Positions 35,219 through 45,100 of a stretch of 64,000 nucleotides of DNA are shown one piece after another. Within the stretch, counting starts at the first letter, position 1; every line of letters starts with the position of its first letter. The position numbers were made by a program, and so were the translations under genes. The notes beneath the pieces are model-generated. The model was not told the origin of the DNA, did not search any database, and saw only the letters and a program-made list of their open reading frames with translations. Source of the stretch: an uncultured Aquimarina sp. (GTDB taxonomy: Bacteria; Bacteroidota; Bacteroidia; Flavobacteriales; Flavobacteriaceae); NCBI RefSeq assembly GCF_947492965.1, contig NZ_CANLOZ010000003.1, positions 496,001 to 560,000 of the forward strand, in the 5' to 3' direction.

Positions 35219-35785
35219 TTAATTACTGGTAATCGCTGTATTTTTTGGAGTAGTAACCTTGTTGTCATTCCAGGTAAAACTTTGTTTTAGATTTACGTAT
35301 TTTATTTCAGATGTCTCTTTATATAATGTTTCAGTTTCTAATATATTTCCATGGATACCATACTCTTGGCTAGGAAAAGTATATTGAGAATCGGTGTTTG
35401 AATTATCGCAATAAACGTTCGTTAGATGTGGTAACTTAATTAGTTCATTTTTATCATTCACCATAAAATAATAGGAATCTACCTCAGCACAACAGGCTAA
35501 ATATTCCACTTCCATCTTAATCACCTCAGAGATCCCTTCCAGACCTGGGTTCTCCAAGGTGGTGATAAAGATGTCCTCAAAAAGCTCACTGTCTTTTACT
35601 TCGAAAGTAAAAACGTTTTCTGAAATTCCCCCCAAACGAATCAGATTAACAATGCAAGTCAGTTGTTCTGCCCCATTCTCTTTAATTTCAGTAACTGCTT
35701 TATACTTTCCTGTTTTCTGAAAACTTTGCGCTTTCATAAACTGAAATCCTAAAATTAGGATGAAAAAAACAATGATCTTTTTCAT
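35219..35785 (-). CDS. Hypothetical secreted protein
   Basis: 188 residues from the ATG at 35785 (MKKIIVFFILILGFQFMKAQ, signal peptide); a 30-codon extension in frame lacks signal features and is not used. The mature protein is a mix of strands with a CC pair (YLACCAEVDSYYFMV) and the segment NGAEQLTCIVNLIRLGG. No known domain. Monocistronic, divergent from the RNA methyltransferase gene. Confidence 0.75.
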   Translation of the reverse strand: MKKIIVFFILILGFQFMKAQSFQKTGKYKAVTEIKENGAEQLTCIVNLIRLGGISENVFTFEVKDSELFEDIFITTLENPGLEGISEVIKMEVEYLACCAEVDSYYFMVNDKNELIKLPHLTNVYCDNSNTDSQYTFPSQEYGIHGNILETETLYKETSEIKYVNLKQSFTWNDNKVTTPKNTAITSN

Positions 35786-35940
35786 AACAGTATTATTTTG
35801 AGGTTGATTATTTGATACAAATGTATAGGCGTTACACCGTTCAAAATTGCTGGTTTTAGAATTCGTTAGAATCAATTTAGAATTCGTATCACTAATTACG
35901 GTTTTAACATAATGAAGGAATATTCCTTATTGAGAATTCG

Positions 35941-35974
35941 TTGTATAGTGATTCATATCTAATAGTTATTTTTG
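35941..35974 (+). promoter_or_regulatory. Promoter of the RNA methyltransferase gene, possibly leaderless
   Basis: TTG (35941-35943), 23-base spacer, TATTTTTG (35967-35974). The -7 box ends only 4 bases before the ATG at 35979, so transcription would start at or next to the start codon. Confidence 0.5.
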
Positions 35975-35978
35975 CGCT

Positions 35979-36452
35979 ATGATAAATAATTTCGAGAATG
36001 AGTTTTTTGGAATAGGAATCCAAAATGGGAAAACGCCAGAGAACTTAGGAGTATTATGGAGAACCGCGCAAAATATGGGCGCTAGTTATATTTTTACTAT
36101 TGGTAATCGTTATGCTAAGCAAGCTTGTGATACTCATAATGCGGTAAAATCCATGCCATATTTTCACTATAATACTTTCGAAGATTTTTATAGTCACTTA
36201 CCAAAAGGAGCTATGCTTGTAGGAGTAGAATTGACTGGAGAAGCAGTTCCACTAGAAACTTTTCATCATCCAAAAAGGTGTGTGTATCTATTAGGAGCAG
36301 AAGATCACGGTTTGTCTAAATTAGCAATCGAAAAGTCACATTTTTTAGTAAAATTTTCATCTGAGCTAAGTGTTAATGTTGCTGTAGCTGGAAGTATAGT
36401 GATGTATGATAGAGGTATAGATAAGCCAAGGTTTATTAGAGCATCTTCATAA
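35979..36452 (+). CDS. SpoU/TrmH-family RNA 2'-O-methyltransferase
   Basis: 157 residues, a single SPOUT domain with no N-terminal RNA-binding extension, as in TrmL-type enzymes. Motif 1 region: NLGVLWRTAQNMGASYIFTIG; motif 2: KRCVYLLGAEDHGLS; motif 3: SVNVAVAGSIVMYDR, together forming the trefoil knot that binds S-adenosylmethionine. Likely methylates ribose in tRNA or rRNA; which nucleotide cannot be told. Its promoter suggests a leaderless mRNA. Confidence 0.88.
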   Translation: MINNFENEFFGIGIQNGKTPENLGVLWRTAQNMGASYIFTIGNRYAKQACDTHNAVKSMPYFHYNTFEDFYSHLPKGAMLVGVELTGEAVPLETFHHPKRCVYLLGAEDHGLSKLAIEKSHFLVKFSSELSVNVAVAGSIVMYDRGIDKPRFIRASS

Positions 36453-36557
36453 AAGTTCTTGAAGCGCGTCCGAATCGAAATATATCTTTATGCCTCAATT
36501 TACAACAGTTTAATAGAACTACTTTTTTTATAGTACATTTATAACTTATTTAGTTCT

Positions 36558-37904
36558 ATGTTCGAAATAATTGAGAAATCTATAGCCCAATTCAGTTCAT
36601 GGATTTGGGATTGGCCCTTGTTAGTTCTTTTAATTGGCGGAGGAGCCTTTTTTCTTTTATATTCTCGATTTACTCCTTTTTTATATTTCGGACATGCTAT
36701 TCAAATATTACGAGGTAAGTATGATAATGAAGAGGCTCCTGGACAATTAAGCCATTTTCAGGCATTATCATCTGCAATAGCCGCTACAGTTGGTATGGGG
36801 AATATTAGTGGAGTGGCAGTAGCCTTGGTTATGGGTGGACCTGGAGCAATATTCTGGATGTGGATAAGTGCTGTAATTGGAATGGCGACTAAATTTTATA
36901 CCTGTACTCTGGCGATTATGTATCGATCGGAAAGTAAAGAAGGTACAACTCTTAGTGGTCCGATGTATGTAATTGTTGAAGGATTAGGGAAAAGTTGGAA
37001 ACCATTAGCAGTTTTCTTTGCTATTGCTGGATTAATAGGAACATTACCCGCTTTTACTGTTAATCAATTAACACAGACACTGGTAGATGTTCTAGATTGG
37101 GAGGATCATACTAAGCTATATATAGGAATTGTTTTAGCGGTTATAGCTTCATTTGTCATTCTTGGAGGAATTAAAAGGATTGGTCTTGTTGCAAGTAAAT
37201 TAGTGCCTTTTATGGTGGTATTATACTTTATTACTGTATTTACCATATTAATATTACAAATCGATAAGGTGCCGGAAATGTTTATGTTGATTTTTTCTGA
37301 TGCTTTTTCTGGAGAAGCGGCAGCTGGTGGTGCCTTAGGATATCTAATAAAAACAGGTGTAAAAAGAGCCGCTTTTTCTAATGAGGCTGGAATTGGAACT
37401 GCTCCGATGATGCATGGAACCGCAAAAACGAACGAGCCCATAAGAGAGGGTTTGGTAGCTATGATTGGACCTGCAATAGACACCCTTTTAGTATGTACCT
37501 TAACAGCCTTAGCTATTTTGTCTACTGGTGTTTGGCAGCACTCTGACGATAATGGAATTTCACTTACACTAGCTGCATTTAATTCTGTATTGCCTTATGG
37601 GATTGGAGATATTGTGGTAATTACTATGGTACTAGTTTTTGCTTTTTCAACCTTATTTTCGTTTTCGTATTATGGAGTTACTTGTCTAGGTTTTTTAACC
37701 AAACCAAAATTCGGAAAGTATTATAATTATATCTATATACTTTCTATTGTTGTTGCTGCGGTCGTAAAAATAGATTTTGCTATTAACCTAATAGATAGCG
37801 CATTTGCCTTAATGGCGATTCCCACCGTAATTTCCGGGTTATTATTGTCAAAAAAGGTAAATGACAAGGCAAAAACGTACTTTGAAAAAATCACTTCCAA
37901 ATAA
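36558..37904 (+). CDS. AGCS-family sodium:alanine (amino acid) symporter
   Basis: 448 residues with about ten membrane helices. Imports alanine or glycine with sodium. Family motifs: LSHFQALSSAIAATVGMGNISGVAVAL (about 63-90), GGPGAIFWMWISAVIGMATKF, and GVKRAAFSNEAGIGTAPMMHGTAKTNEP (about 268-295). No signal for specificity beyond the family. Stand-alone gene ended by a hairpin at 37939. Confidence 0.94.
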   Translation: MFEIIEKSIAQFSSWIWDWPLLVLLIGGGAFFLLYSRFTPFLYFGHAIQILRGKYDNEEAPGQLSHFQALSSAIAATVGMGNISGVAVALVMGGPGAIFWMWISAVIGMATKFYTCTLAIMYRSESKEGTTLSGPMYVIVEGLGKSWKPLAVFFAIAGLIGTLPAFTVNQLTQTLVDVLDWEDHTKLYIGIVLAVIASFVILGGIKRIGLVASKLVPFMVVLYFITVFTILILQIDKVPEMFMLIFSDAFSGEAAAGGALGYLIKTGVKRAAFSNEAGIGTAPMMHGTAKTNEPIREGLVAMIGPAIDTLLVCTLTALAILSTGVWQHSDDNGISLTLAAFNSVLPYGIGDIVVITMVLVFAFSTLFSFSYYGVTCLGFLTKPKFGKYYNYIYILSIVVAAVVKIDFAINLIDSAFALMAIPTVISGLLLSKKVNDKAKTYFEKITSK

Positions 37905-37938
37905 TCTGTAAAACTACTTTTTAAACTAGTATTATTTG

Positions 37939-37977
37939 ATAGGAGAAACTACAGAAAACCAAAGTCTCCTATTTTTC
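37939..37977 (+). terminator. Rho-independent terminator after the symporter gene
   Basis: ATAGGAGA (37939-37946) and TCTCCTAT (37965-37972), 8-bp stem, 18-base loop, followed by a T-run. Confidence 0.65.
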
Positions 37978-38011
37978 GTATATATTTGTTCTAACCCAAA
38001 TTTTTGAAAAT

Positions 38012-38548
38012 ATGAACAAGTTTACCTATTTATCATCTGTAATATTGATGCTTTTTTTTGTTTCCTGTGAAGAATTGGAAAGACTAACAGTATTTGAGAT
38101 TGACTACGATTCTGAATTTACAGTGGCTTCAACAACAATTATTGATGTGCCAATAAGTATAGAAACACCTCCGGTACCAACTAATTCGGAATCCGAATTT
38201 GAAAGTAATAATACGAGTAGTTCACTAATAGAGAGTATTCAATTAAAAAGACTTAGCCTTATCATAGAAAGTCCGGAAAGTGGAGATTTTAACTTTCTTC
38301 AAGAGGTTAGGTTATTTATTGATGCAGAGGGATTAGAAGAAACTGAAATCGCATTTGCCGAAGATTTAGAAAATGAAAACCTAAAGGTGATCGAGTTGGA
38401 AACGACCCGAGCAGAGTTAAAAGAGTTCTTAAAAAAAGACTCGTTTACTCTGAGAGCTTCCACCACTACCGATGAAACCATAAATGAAGATCATAAGATA
38501 AAAGTCGATTGTGTATTTCGAGTAGATGCAAATATTCTAGGGCTTTAA
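38012..38548 (+). CDS. Hypothetical lipoprotein
   Basis: 178 residues. Lipobox LFFVSC (Cys 19). The mature part is acidic (EELERLTVFEIDYDSEFTV, many Glu) and probably all-beta: SIQLKRLSLIIESPESGDFNFLQEVRLFIDAEG resembles a Bacteroidota lipoprotein family of beta-sandwich folds. No catalytic residues. Ends before a hairpin. Function not recognised. Confidence 0.75.
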   Translation: MNKFTYLSSVILMLFFVSCEELERLTVFEIDYDSEFTVASTTIIDVPISIETPPVPTNSESEFESNNTSSSLIESIQLKRLSLIIESPESGDFNFLQEVRLFIDAEGLEETEIAFAEDLENENLKVIELETTRAELKEFLKKDSFTLRASTTTDETINEDHKIKVDCVFRVDANILGL

Positions 38549-38560
38549 TTATTTAAGATA

Positions 38561-38600
38561 AACACGAGGAATATCATTTTTAATTTCTCGTGTTTGTATT
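38561..38600. terminator. Hairpin between convergent genes
   Basis: AACACGAG (38561-38568) and CTCGTGTT (38587-38594), perfect 8-bp stem, 18-base loop with T-rich content. It lies between the convergent lipoprotein gene and the PorE-like gene. Confidence 0.55.
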
Positions 38601-38635
38601 ATAATTTAAGATGCATTTTCAAGCAAACAGTAGTT

Positions 38636-40645
38636 TTATTCTCTTACAATAAATTCACTTCTTCTATTTTCTTGATGCTCTTCTTCTGTACAAGGAACAC
38701 CATTTGCACATTTATTTTTAAGTCTTCGTTCACCATACGCTTTTCCTCTAATTCTACGCCAATGTATACCACCATTTCTGATTATGTATCGTACCGTCGC
38801 TCGCATACGTTTTACACTAAGTCTTTTGTTATACCAATAGCTTGATCTGCTATCAGTATGCGAACGTACTTCAATTTTTAAATTAGGATTTTGTTGCATA
38901 ACGGCAATTACTTTTTGTAAGTCAGCAATTGCATCAGGTCTTATTTCATCGTTATCTAGGTCAAAGAAAATCGTATTTAATTGTAAAGGGTCTACTATAT
39001 CGTCACCGATAGAAACAGGTTCGGATGATGTAGATAGTAGTTTTTCTTTTGTGAAATTGATAGGTACATTGTTAAGAGTTTCATAGGTATTGTCTGATCT
39101 AAAAATAATATCATTAGGATTAAGACCATCGATTGCTACTCTTATAATATATTGCTTATCACATTCTACTTCAAAGTTATAACTACCATTATAATCAGAT
39201 TTGATCTCATTAATCACATTTCCATCTGTATCCAATAAGATAACATCAGCATTTGCAATTGTTTCACCTGTTTTTTCATCAGTAATAATTCCAGTTAAAT
39301 ACTCTTTGCAGGAAGTGATAAGTTCTTCGGTTTGTTTAAAACTATAAATGTCATCATTTCCTTTCCCTCCTTTTCGGTTACTGGCAAAATAACCTGTTCT
39401 GTTTTCTTCATCAATAACAAAAGAAAAATCATCTTTTGGACTATTAATAGGTCTCCCTACATTAAATACTTCATAAGAGTTTTCTTCTTTTGGGATAGCA
39501 ACAAAAACATCTAAACCTCCAAGTCCCACATGACCATCACTGGCAAAATATAATTGTCCACTGTTGCTCACAAATGGGAATGTCTCTCTTCCTTCGGTAT
39601 TAATAGAATCTCCAAGATTTCTAGGCTTCCCATAGCCTCCTCCTGGAAGTATGTCTACGACGAACAAATCAGACTTACCTCGGGTTCCTCTCATATCACT
39701 TGCAAAAAACAACTGTTTGTCATCAGGGCTTAGTGCCGGATGCGAAATGGAATAATTATCACTGTTAAAAGGTAGTTCTTCAATATTAGTCCACTTTTCA
39801 TTAATGAATGTTGCTTTATACAATTTGAGTAACACAACACCTTTTCTGCTTTTTCCTAATTTGTTATTGGTGAAATTGTTTCTGGTAAAATACATAGTAT
39901 TCCCATCCTTTGTAAAACTAGTAGAAGATTCGTGATATTTAGAGTTTATCTTACCCTTTAGTTTTTTAGATTCCTTTGTTGATATATTATCGTCATTTAT
40001 TTTTGAGGAGAACAGGTCTAAGAAAGGCATTTTATTCCATTCATGTAGTTTTGAATTTTTACTTCTGGAAGAGGCAAAAACAAGATTTCCTTTATAATCA
40101 AAACTTGGAGCATAATCCGAAAATTCAGAATTTATATCTAATGTATAAGTGTCATATTTACCAGATTGCATTTCGATAAAATTTAAGTAATCTCTTTTGT
40201 CAACAAAAGATTTGGCTCGTTTATCATTACCAGTTATCGAATTAAATCTTTCCATAACAGTATCCGCTTCATTGTAACGTTCAGCACTTTTTAGACTTTG
40301 CGCATAGCGGAACAAATATTCTGGTTTAATTTGATCAGAAAAATTCGAGATCAATTTTTCATACCACTCGATAGATGCTTCGGGTTCTCCTGTAAAATAA
40401 AAGGAATCTGCCAATTTTCTGTATAAGTCTGGTGATGAATATCCTTTCTTTGCAACATCGAGATAGATGTCTCTGGCATTAATATAGGCTAATGCTTCAA
40501 AATTTTGATCCGCTTTAGAAAGTAACTTTTCTGTGCTTTGAGAAAAACAATTTATTGATATCAAAAATAACGTCATGACAGCATAAATAGATACCGTATG
40601 AAACGTCTTGAAATTAATAAAAAATGATATAGAACAATTTCCCAA
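38636..40645 (-). CDS. PorE-like OmpA-family protein (TPR, propeller, CRD, OmpA)
   Basis: 669 residues; an alternative start at 40576 (MTLFLISINCFSQ) gives a cleaner signal peptide of about 13 residues, so either is possible. Domain order: TPR helices (about 45-135, ALAYINARDIYLDVAKKGY); a PD40-type propeller (about 165-425, with YAPSFDYKGNLVFASSR, HPALSPDDKQLFFASDMRG, GYFASNRKGGKGNDDIYSF); a carboxypeptidase-regulatory-like domain (about 440-520); and an OmpA C-terminal peptidoglycan-binding domain (about 560-669, VRSHTDSRSSYWYNKRLS). This is the architecture of PorE, a T9SS envelope component. No porP/sprF partner is adjacent. Confidence 0.85.
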   Translation of the reverse strand: MGNCSISFFINFKTFHTVSIYAVMTLFLISINCFSQSTEKLLSKADQNFEALAYINARDIYLDVAKKGYSSPDLYRKLADSFYFTGEPEASIEWYEKLISNFSDQIKPEYLFRYAQSLKSAERYNEADTVMERFNSITGNDKRAKSFVDKRDYLNFIEMQSGKYDTYTLDINSEFSDYAPSFDYKGNLVFASSRSKNSKLHEWNKMPFLDLFSSKINDDNISTKESKKLKGKINSKYHESSTSFTKDGNTMYFTRNNFTNNKLGKSRKGVVLLKLYKATFINEKWTNIEELPFNSDNYSISHPALSPDDKQLFFASDMRGTRGKSDLFVVDILPGGGYGKPRNLGDSINTEGRETFPFVSNSGQLYFASDGHVGLGGLDVFVAIPKEENSYEVFNVGRPINSPKDDFSFVIDEENRTGYFASNRKGGKGNDDIYSFKQTEELITSCKEYLTGIITDEKTGETIANADVILLDTDGNVINEIKSDYNGSYNFEVECDKQYIIRVAIDGLNPNDIIFRSDNTYETLNNVPINFTKEKLLSTSSEPVSIGDDIVDPLQLNTIFFDLDNDEIRPDAIADLQKVIAVMQQNPNLKIEVRSHTDSRSSYWYNKRLSVKRMRATVRYIIRNGGIHWRRIRGKAYGERRLKNKCANGVPCTEEEHQENRRSEFIVRE

Positions 40646-40847
40646 AATGATCCCAGTATTTTAATGTCAATAATTTATTTTCAGGGGTTTTTGAAAATAT
40701 ACTGGAATTGAATTTACAAAAAATTAACAAGAGTACCTTTAGATTGTATTTCTATATCAGATTTTTCTGTGTTTTATGTATATAAATTTTAATCAATTGA
40801 AAAAGATAATAGTTTTTAGGAGTGCGTAGTTTTGTGAAATAATCAAC

Positions 40848-40855
40848 TAACTTTG
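40848..40855 (+). promoter_or_regulatory. Bacteroidota -7 element for era
   Basis: TAACTTTG, 16 bases before the era ATG, fits TAnnTTTG and implies a leader of about 10 bases. Confidence 0.5.
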
Positions 40856-40871
40856 CATCAAAATTATAAGT

Positions 40872-41753
40872 ATGAGTCATAAAGCTGGTTTTGTAAATAT
40901 TATAGGAAATCCTAATGTAGGGAAATCAACTTTAATGAATGCATTTGTTGGAGAACGGTTATCCATCATTACTTCAAAAGCGCAAACAACACGGCATAGA
41001 ATTTTAGGAATCGTAAATGGTGATGATTTTCAGGTAATTTTATCGGATACTCCAGGGATTATCAAGCCTGCTTACGAATTGCAGGAATCTATGATGGGAT
41101 TTGTAAAATCTGCTTTTGAAGATGCAGATGTTCTTATATATATGGTAGAAATTGGTGAGAAAGAACTTAAGGATGAAGCTTTTTTTAAGAAAATTACAAA
41201 TGCTAAGATCCCAGTGTTTTTATTATTAAATAAAATCGATCAATCCAACCAGGAACAATTAGAAGAACAAGTAAAGTTTTGGTCAGAAAAAGTTCCAAAT
41301 GCAGAGTTATATCCAATATCTGCGTTAGAAAATTTTAACGTAAGAGAAGTTTTTGAAAGGATTGTAGAATTACTACCAGACTCACCACCTTTTTATCCTA
41401 AAGACCAGCTAACCGATAAACCAGAACGTTTCTTTGTAAATGAAGCTATTCGAGAAAAAATCTTGTTGCATTACAAAAAGGAAATTCCTTATGCTGTAGA
41501 AGTGGAAACAGAAGAATTTTTTGAAGACGAAAAAATCATTAGGATTAGATCTGTTATTATGGTCGAAAGAGATTCTCAAAAAGGAATTATTATAGGTCAC
41601 AAAGGCTCTGCACTTAAAAGAGTTGGAGTAGAAGCTAGAAAGGAATTAGAGAAGTTTTTTGGAAAGCAGATACATATAGAGTTGTACGTAAAAGTGAATA
41701 AAAATTGGAGAAATAATCAGCGTCAATTAAAACGTTTTGGTTATAATCAATAA
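40872..41753 (+). CDS. era: GTPase Era
   Basis: 293 residues. Essential GTPase that helps 30S ribosome assembly by binding the 3' end of 16S rRNA. G1 is GNPNVGKST (about 12-20), G2 region TTRHRILG, G3 DTPG (about 60), G4 NKID (about 123), G5 SAL. A KH domain (about 205-290) has GIIIGHKGSALKRVGVEARKELEKFF. Full length and intact, single gene with its own promoter. Confidence 0.97.
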   Translation: MSHKAGFVNIIGNPNVGKSTLMNAFVGERLSIITSKAQTTRHRILGIVNGDDFQVILSDTPGIIKPAYELQESMMGFVKSAFEDADVLIYMVEIGEKELKDEAFFKKITNAKIPVFLLLNKIDQSNQEQLEEQVKFWSEKVPNAELYPISALENFNVREVFERIVELLPDSPPFYPKDQLTDKPERFFVNEAIREKILLHYKKEIPYAVEVETEEFFEDEKIIRIRSVIMVERDSQKGIIIGHKGSALKRVGVEARKELEKFFGKQIHIELYVKVNKNWRNNQRQLKRFGYNQ

Positions 41754-42134
41754 TCATAGCACTTCTAAATTCTTCTAAAACTTTGTTTGTAAGATTTTTA
41801 TAAGTTATCCAACTTAACGATTTACGGTAAAACTGTATTTGAAAGATAAAACCTTGCATTTAAACGTTTTTATAGGTTTTTCTATGATTTTTTAATGCGA
41901 ATCTTCTAATTTTGTTACATAACAAATATCTAAAGCCCTAAAATATGATATGAAACTTACTTTAACTTCACTCGTTTTTTAATAACGTTTTACTTTTAAA
42001 ATTTAATAAACAATAGACAATACAGTTCATGTTATAATGAATTTATTGACTCTTTTTGTCTTGTAATTGTTTATGAAATAACCCAAAATAATTAACCATA
42101 TTGGATCTCCGAATTCAAAAGAAAAAACTACACA
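41754..42134. other. Intergenic region before the giant surface protein
   Basis: 381 AT-rich bases. No ORF, no clear terminator after era and no exact TTG-N-TAnnTTTG promoter. Contains TTAATAACGTTTTAC around 41979, which only loosely resembles the ECF-like motif seen elsewhere. Confidence 0.5.
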
Positions 42135-45100
42135 ATGTCAATATTTACTAAAAAGCTTAACTCTTTAAGCCGAAAGATAAGCGCAACAAATGTTGGAGCG
42201 ACTATCTTTAGCCTAACCATGATCGTCATTTTTATGATGACAACAGGATTTAATTCTGTATTAGATAAAAATAATAGTGCTCCTGCTACCGTATGTAGCA
42301 ATCCATTAGGAGAAGCATTAGGGTATAACGCGTTTGTAAGATATAATACAACACTCAAAGGAGGTGATACCGAAGGGCCTATAGCATTAGGTGGAAATTT
42401 AACAATGGATGGTATCATTACTGTAGCGGCACAAACTGCCGGTACTAATTTTTTTAACGGTGATGATCAGCCTTCATCATTAGTGGTAAACGGAAGAATA
42501 ATTTATACTTCTGGAGAAGGAATTCATTTAAATCAAGGATATGTGAAAGTTGGGGATCTTAATGGTTCTTCTGTATTTGATTTAGATAGAAATAACGCAT
42601 CTGTAAATACAAGAGTAACTTCTGGAGATTATGATGCAAAACCTAGAGTACAGGTACAAAGAAAACAAGTAGAGAACTCTGTTAGTAATGGAGGTTTAAT
42701 AGATTTTGAAGCGGCTTTTAGAGCTTTTGAAACGAGATCATTAGATTATAGTCTGTTAACACCAAATCTTACGGTTAGTAGTGATAATAAAATTTCATTA
42801 GCTCCAAATACTGTGAATGTATTAAACCTTACGGGAGCTCAACTGCAAAATCTTCCATACTTAACTTTTGAGAATGCCCCTAATCAGGATACTCCTTTAA
42901 TTATTAATGTAGATGCACCAGGTGATTTTGAATGGAATATTTTAAACATAGCTGGAATAGGAGACCCGCAAGGAGCATTTATTATTTGGAATTTTTATAA
43001 TAACAATAGTATTACACTAAAAGGGGGTTCTACAATTATAGGAAGTTTGTTTGCACCAAAATCAGATGTTACAAAAGATTCTTCAGGAAATATTAATGGT
43101 CAGGTAATTGCTGCTAATTATTATCATATCCAAGGAGAATTACATCAACATGTTTTTGATGCTTGTACGGATAACAATATTTGCGAACTTACCGTTGATG
43201 CAGGTGAAGATTCTGAATTCTGTGGAGAAGGAGAAGTAACTCTTACTGCCAGAGTTAATGGAGCTTCTGAGTGTGTGGATTGTATTGGGACTTATGGAGT
43301 AGAAAATACGAATAACTGTAGAAGAGATCAAGACTACGTGATGTGGTTAACGGATGGGAGCAATCCAAGATGGTTTTCTAATGTAGATCTAGAATGGAAT
43401 GAGTTGGCAGACGGAACTGCAACGCTTACAGGAACTATTTTTGATCATACCCTTACGCAAACTACGTATGAAGTGAACGCAGTTTTATCTGGAAAAACAT
43501 TTTCTACACCTGCTAATAGTCCTAAAAACCATGAGTGTAATTCAGAGAATACGAATGATTGGGTTTATTATACAGAATTAGCTGGTACAGTAACTAGTAC
43601 AGATGGATCTTGGTCTATTGATTTATCTAGAAGAGGTCCTTCATTTCAGTTAGGAAATGGAGCAAATGTTACGGAAACGGAACTAGGTAAATTAGGAGCT
43701 TGTGGATGGTTCAATACTACAGATGGTCAATACAATAGAGGAGATTTTAACTTTAACTTAGGCGACTGTGTTACAACAACAAATACAGAAGTAAGTTATT
43801 TGTGGTCTACAGGAGAAACTACACCTTCTATTACAGTTAATGAAGGAGGAACATATACTGTTACTGTTAAAGATTGTGAGAATTGTGAAGCTTCTGATGC
43901 CGTTGAGGTAATCATTAATGAAGCTCCTACGGTAAATGCAGGAGATGATCAGGAAATTTGTCTTGGAGATGAAGTAACATTAACTGCTACTACAGACAAC
44001 AACGAAAGTTGTGAAAGCTGTGTAGAATATGGTATTCAGGATACAGAGTATTGTCGTGGAGATCAGAACTATGTGTTGTGGTTAGAAGGTAATAGATTTT
44101 TCTCTAACGTAGATCTAGAATGGAATGAACTTGCTGATGGAACTGCAACATTAAAAGGTACTGTTTTTGATTATACGGTAACACAATCTAATTATGAAGT
44201 AGACGTGGTATTTACCGGAAAAACTTCGGTAGCACCAGCAAATAGTCCTAAATCACATGTTTGTAATGATGAAAACGAATCAGCATGGGAATATTATACA
44301 GAATTTACTGGAACAATTACTAGTGAAGATGGATCTTGGTCAACTAGCTTAACTAGAAGAGGGCCAGCTTTCCAGATGGGTAATGGAGCAAATCAAACAG
44401 AAACTGAATTAGGAAAATTTGGAGCTTGTGGTTGGTTTGATACAGATGATAATGAATATCCTGTAGGAGATTTTAATTTTAATTTTGGAGATTGTATTTC
44501 CTCAGAAACGAGTAATACAACTTTCTTATGGTCTACAGGAGAAACTACAGCTTCAATTACTGTTTCTCCGGAAGAGGATACTACCTATTCAGTTACTGTT
44601 ACTAATTGTAATGGTTGTACAGCAACTGATGAAGTAGTGGTAACTGTGAAATCTGCTGTGGTAGATGCAGGAGATGATCAAAATGTATGTTTAGGGGAAG
44701 AAGTAACACTAACAGCTACCGGAGAAGGTACATTTGTATGGTCAACAGGAGAGACAACAGAAAGTATTACAGTATCTCCGACAGAAACAACTACATATAC
44801 TGTTACAGCTACTAGTGGAAGTTGCGAGGCTACAGATTCGGTTACGGTGGTAGTTAATGATCCAGTGATTGTTGATGCTGGTGAAGATCAAGAGATTTGT
44901 TTAGGAGAAGAAGTTACTTTAACTGCACAAGCTACGGGTATAGATAATTGTGGTGATTGTATAGAATATGGTATTAAAGATACTGACTATTGCAGAGGAA
45001 GACATCATCAGTTTGTTGTTTTCATAAATGATAACGGAACCAGATTATGGTTTAGAAACGTTGATCTTGTTTGGAGTGAAAATGCTGTTGATGGAACTGC

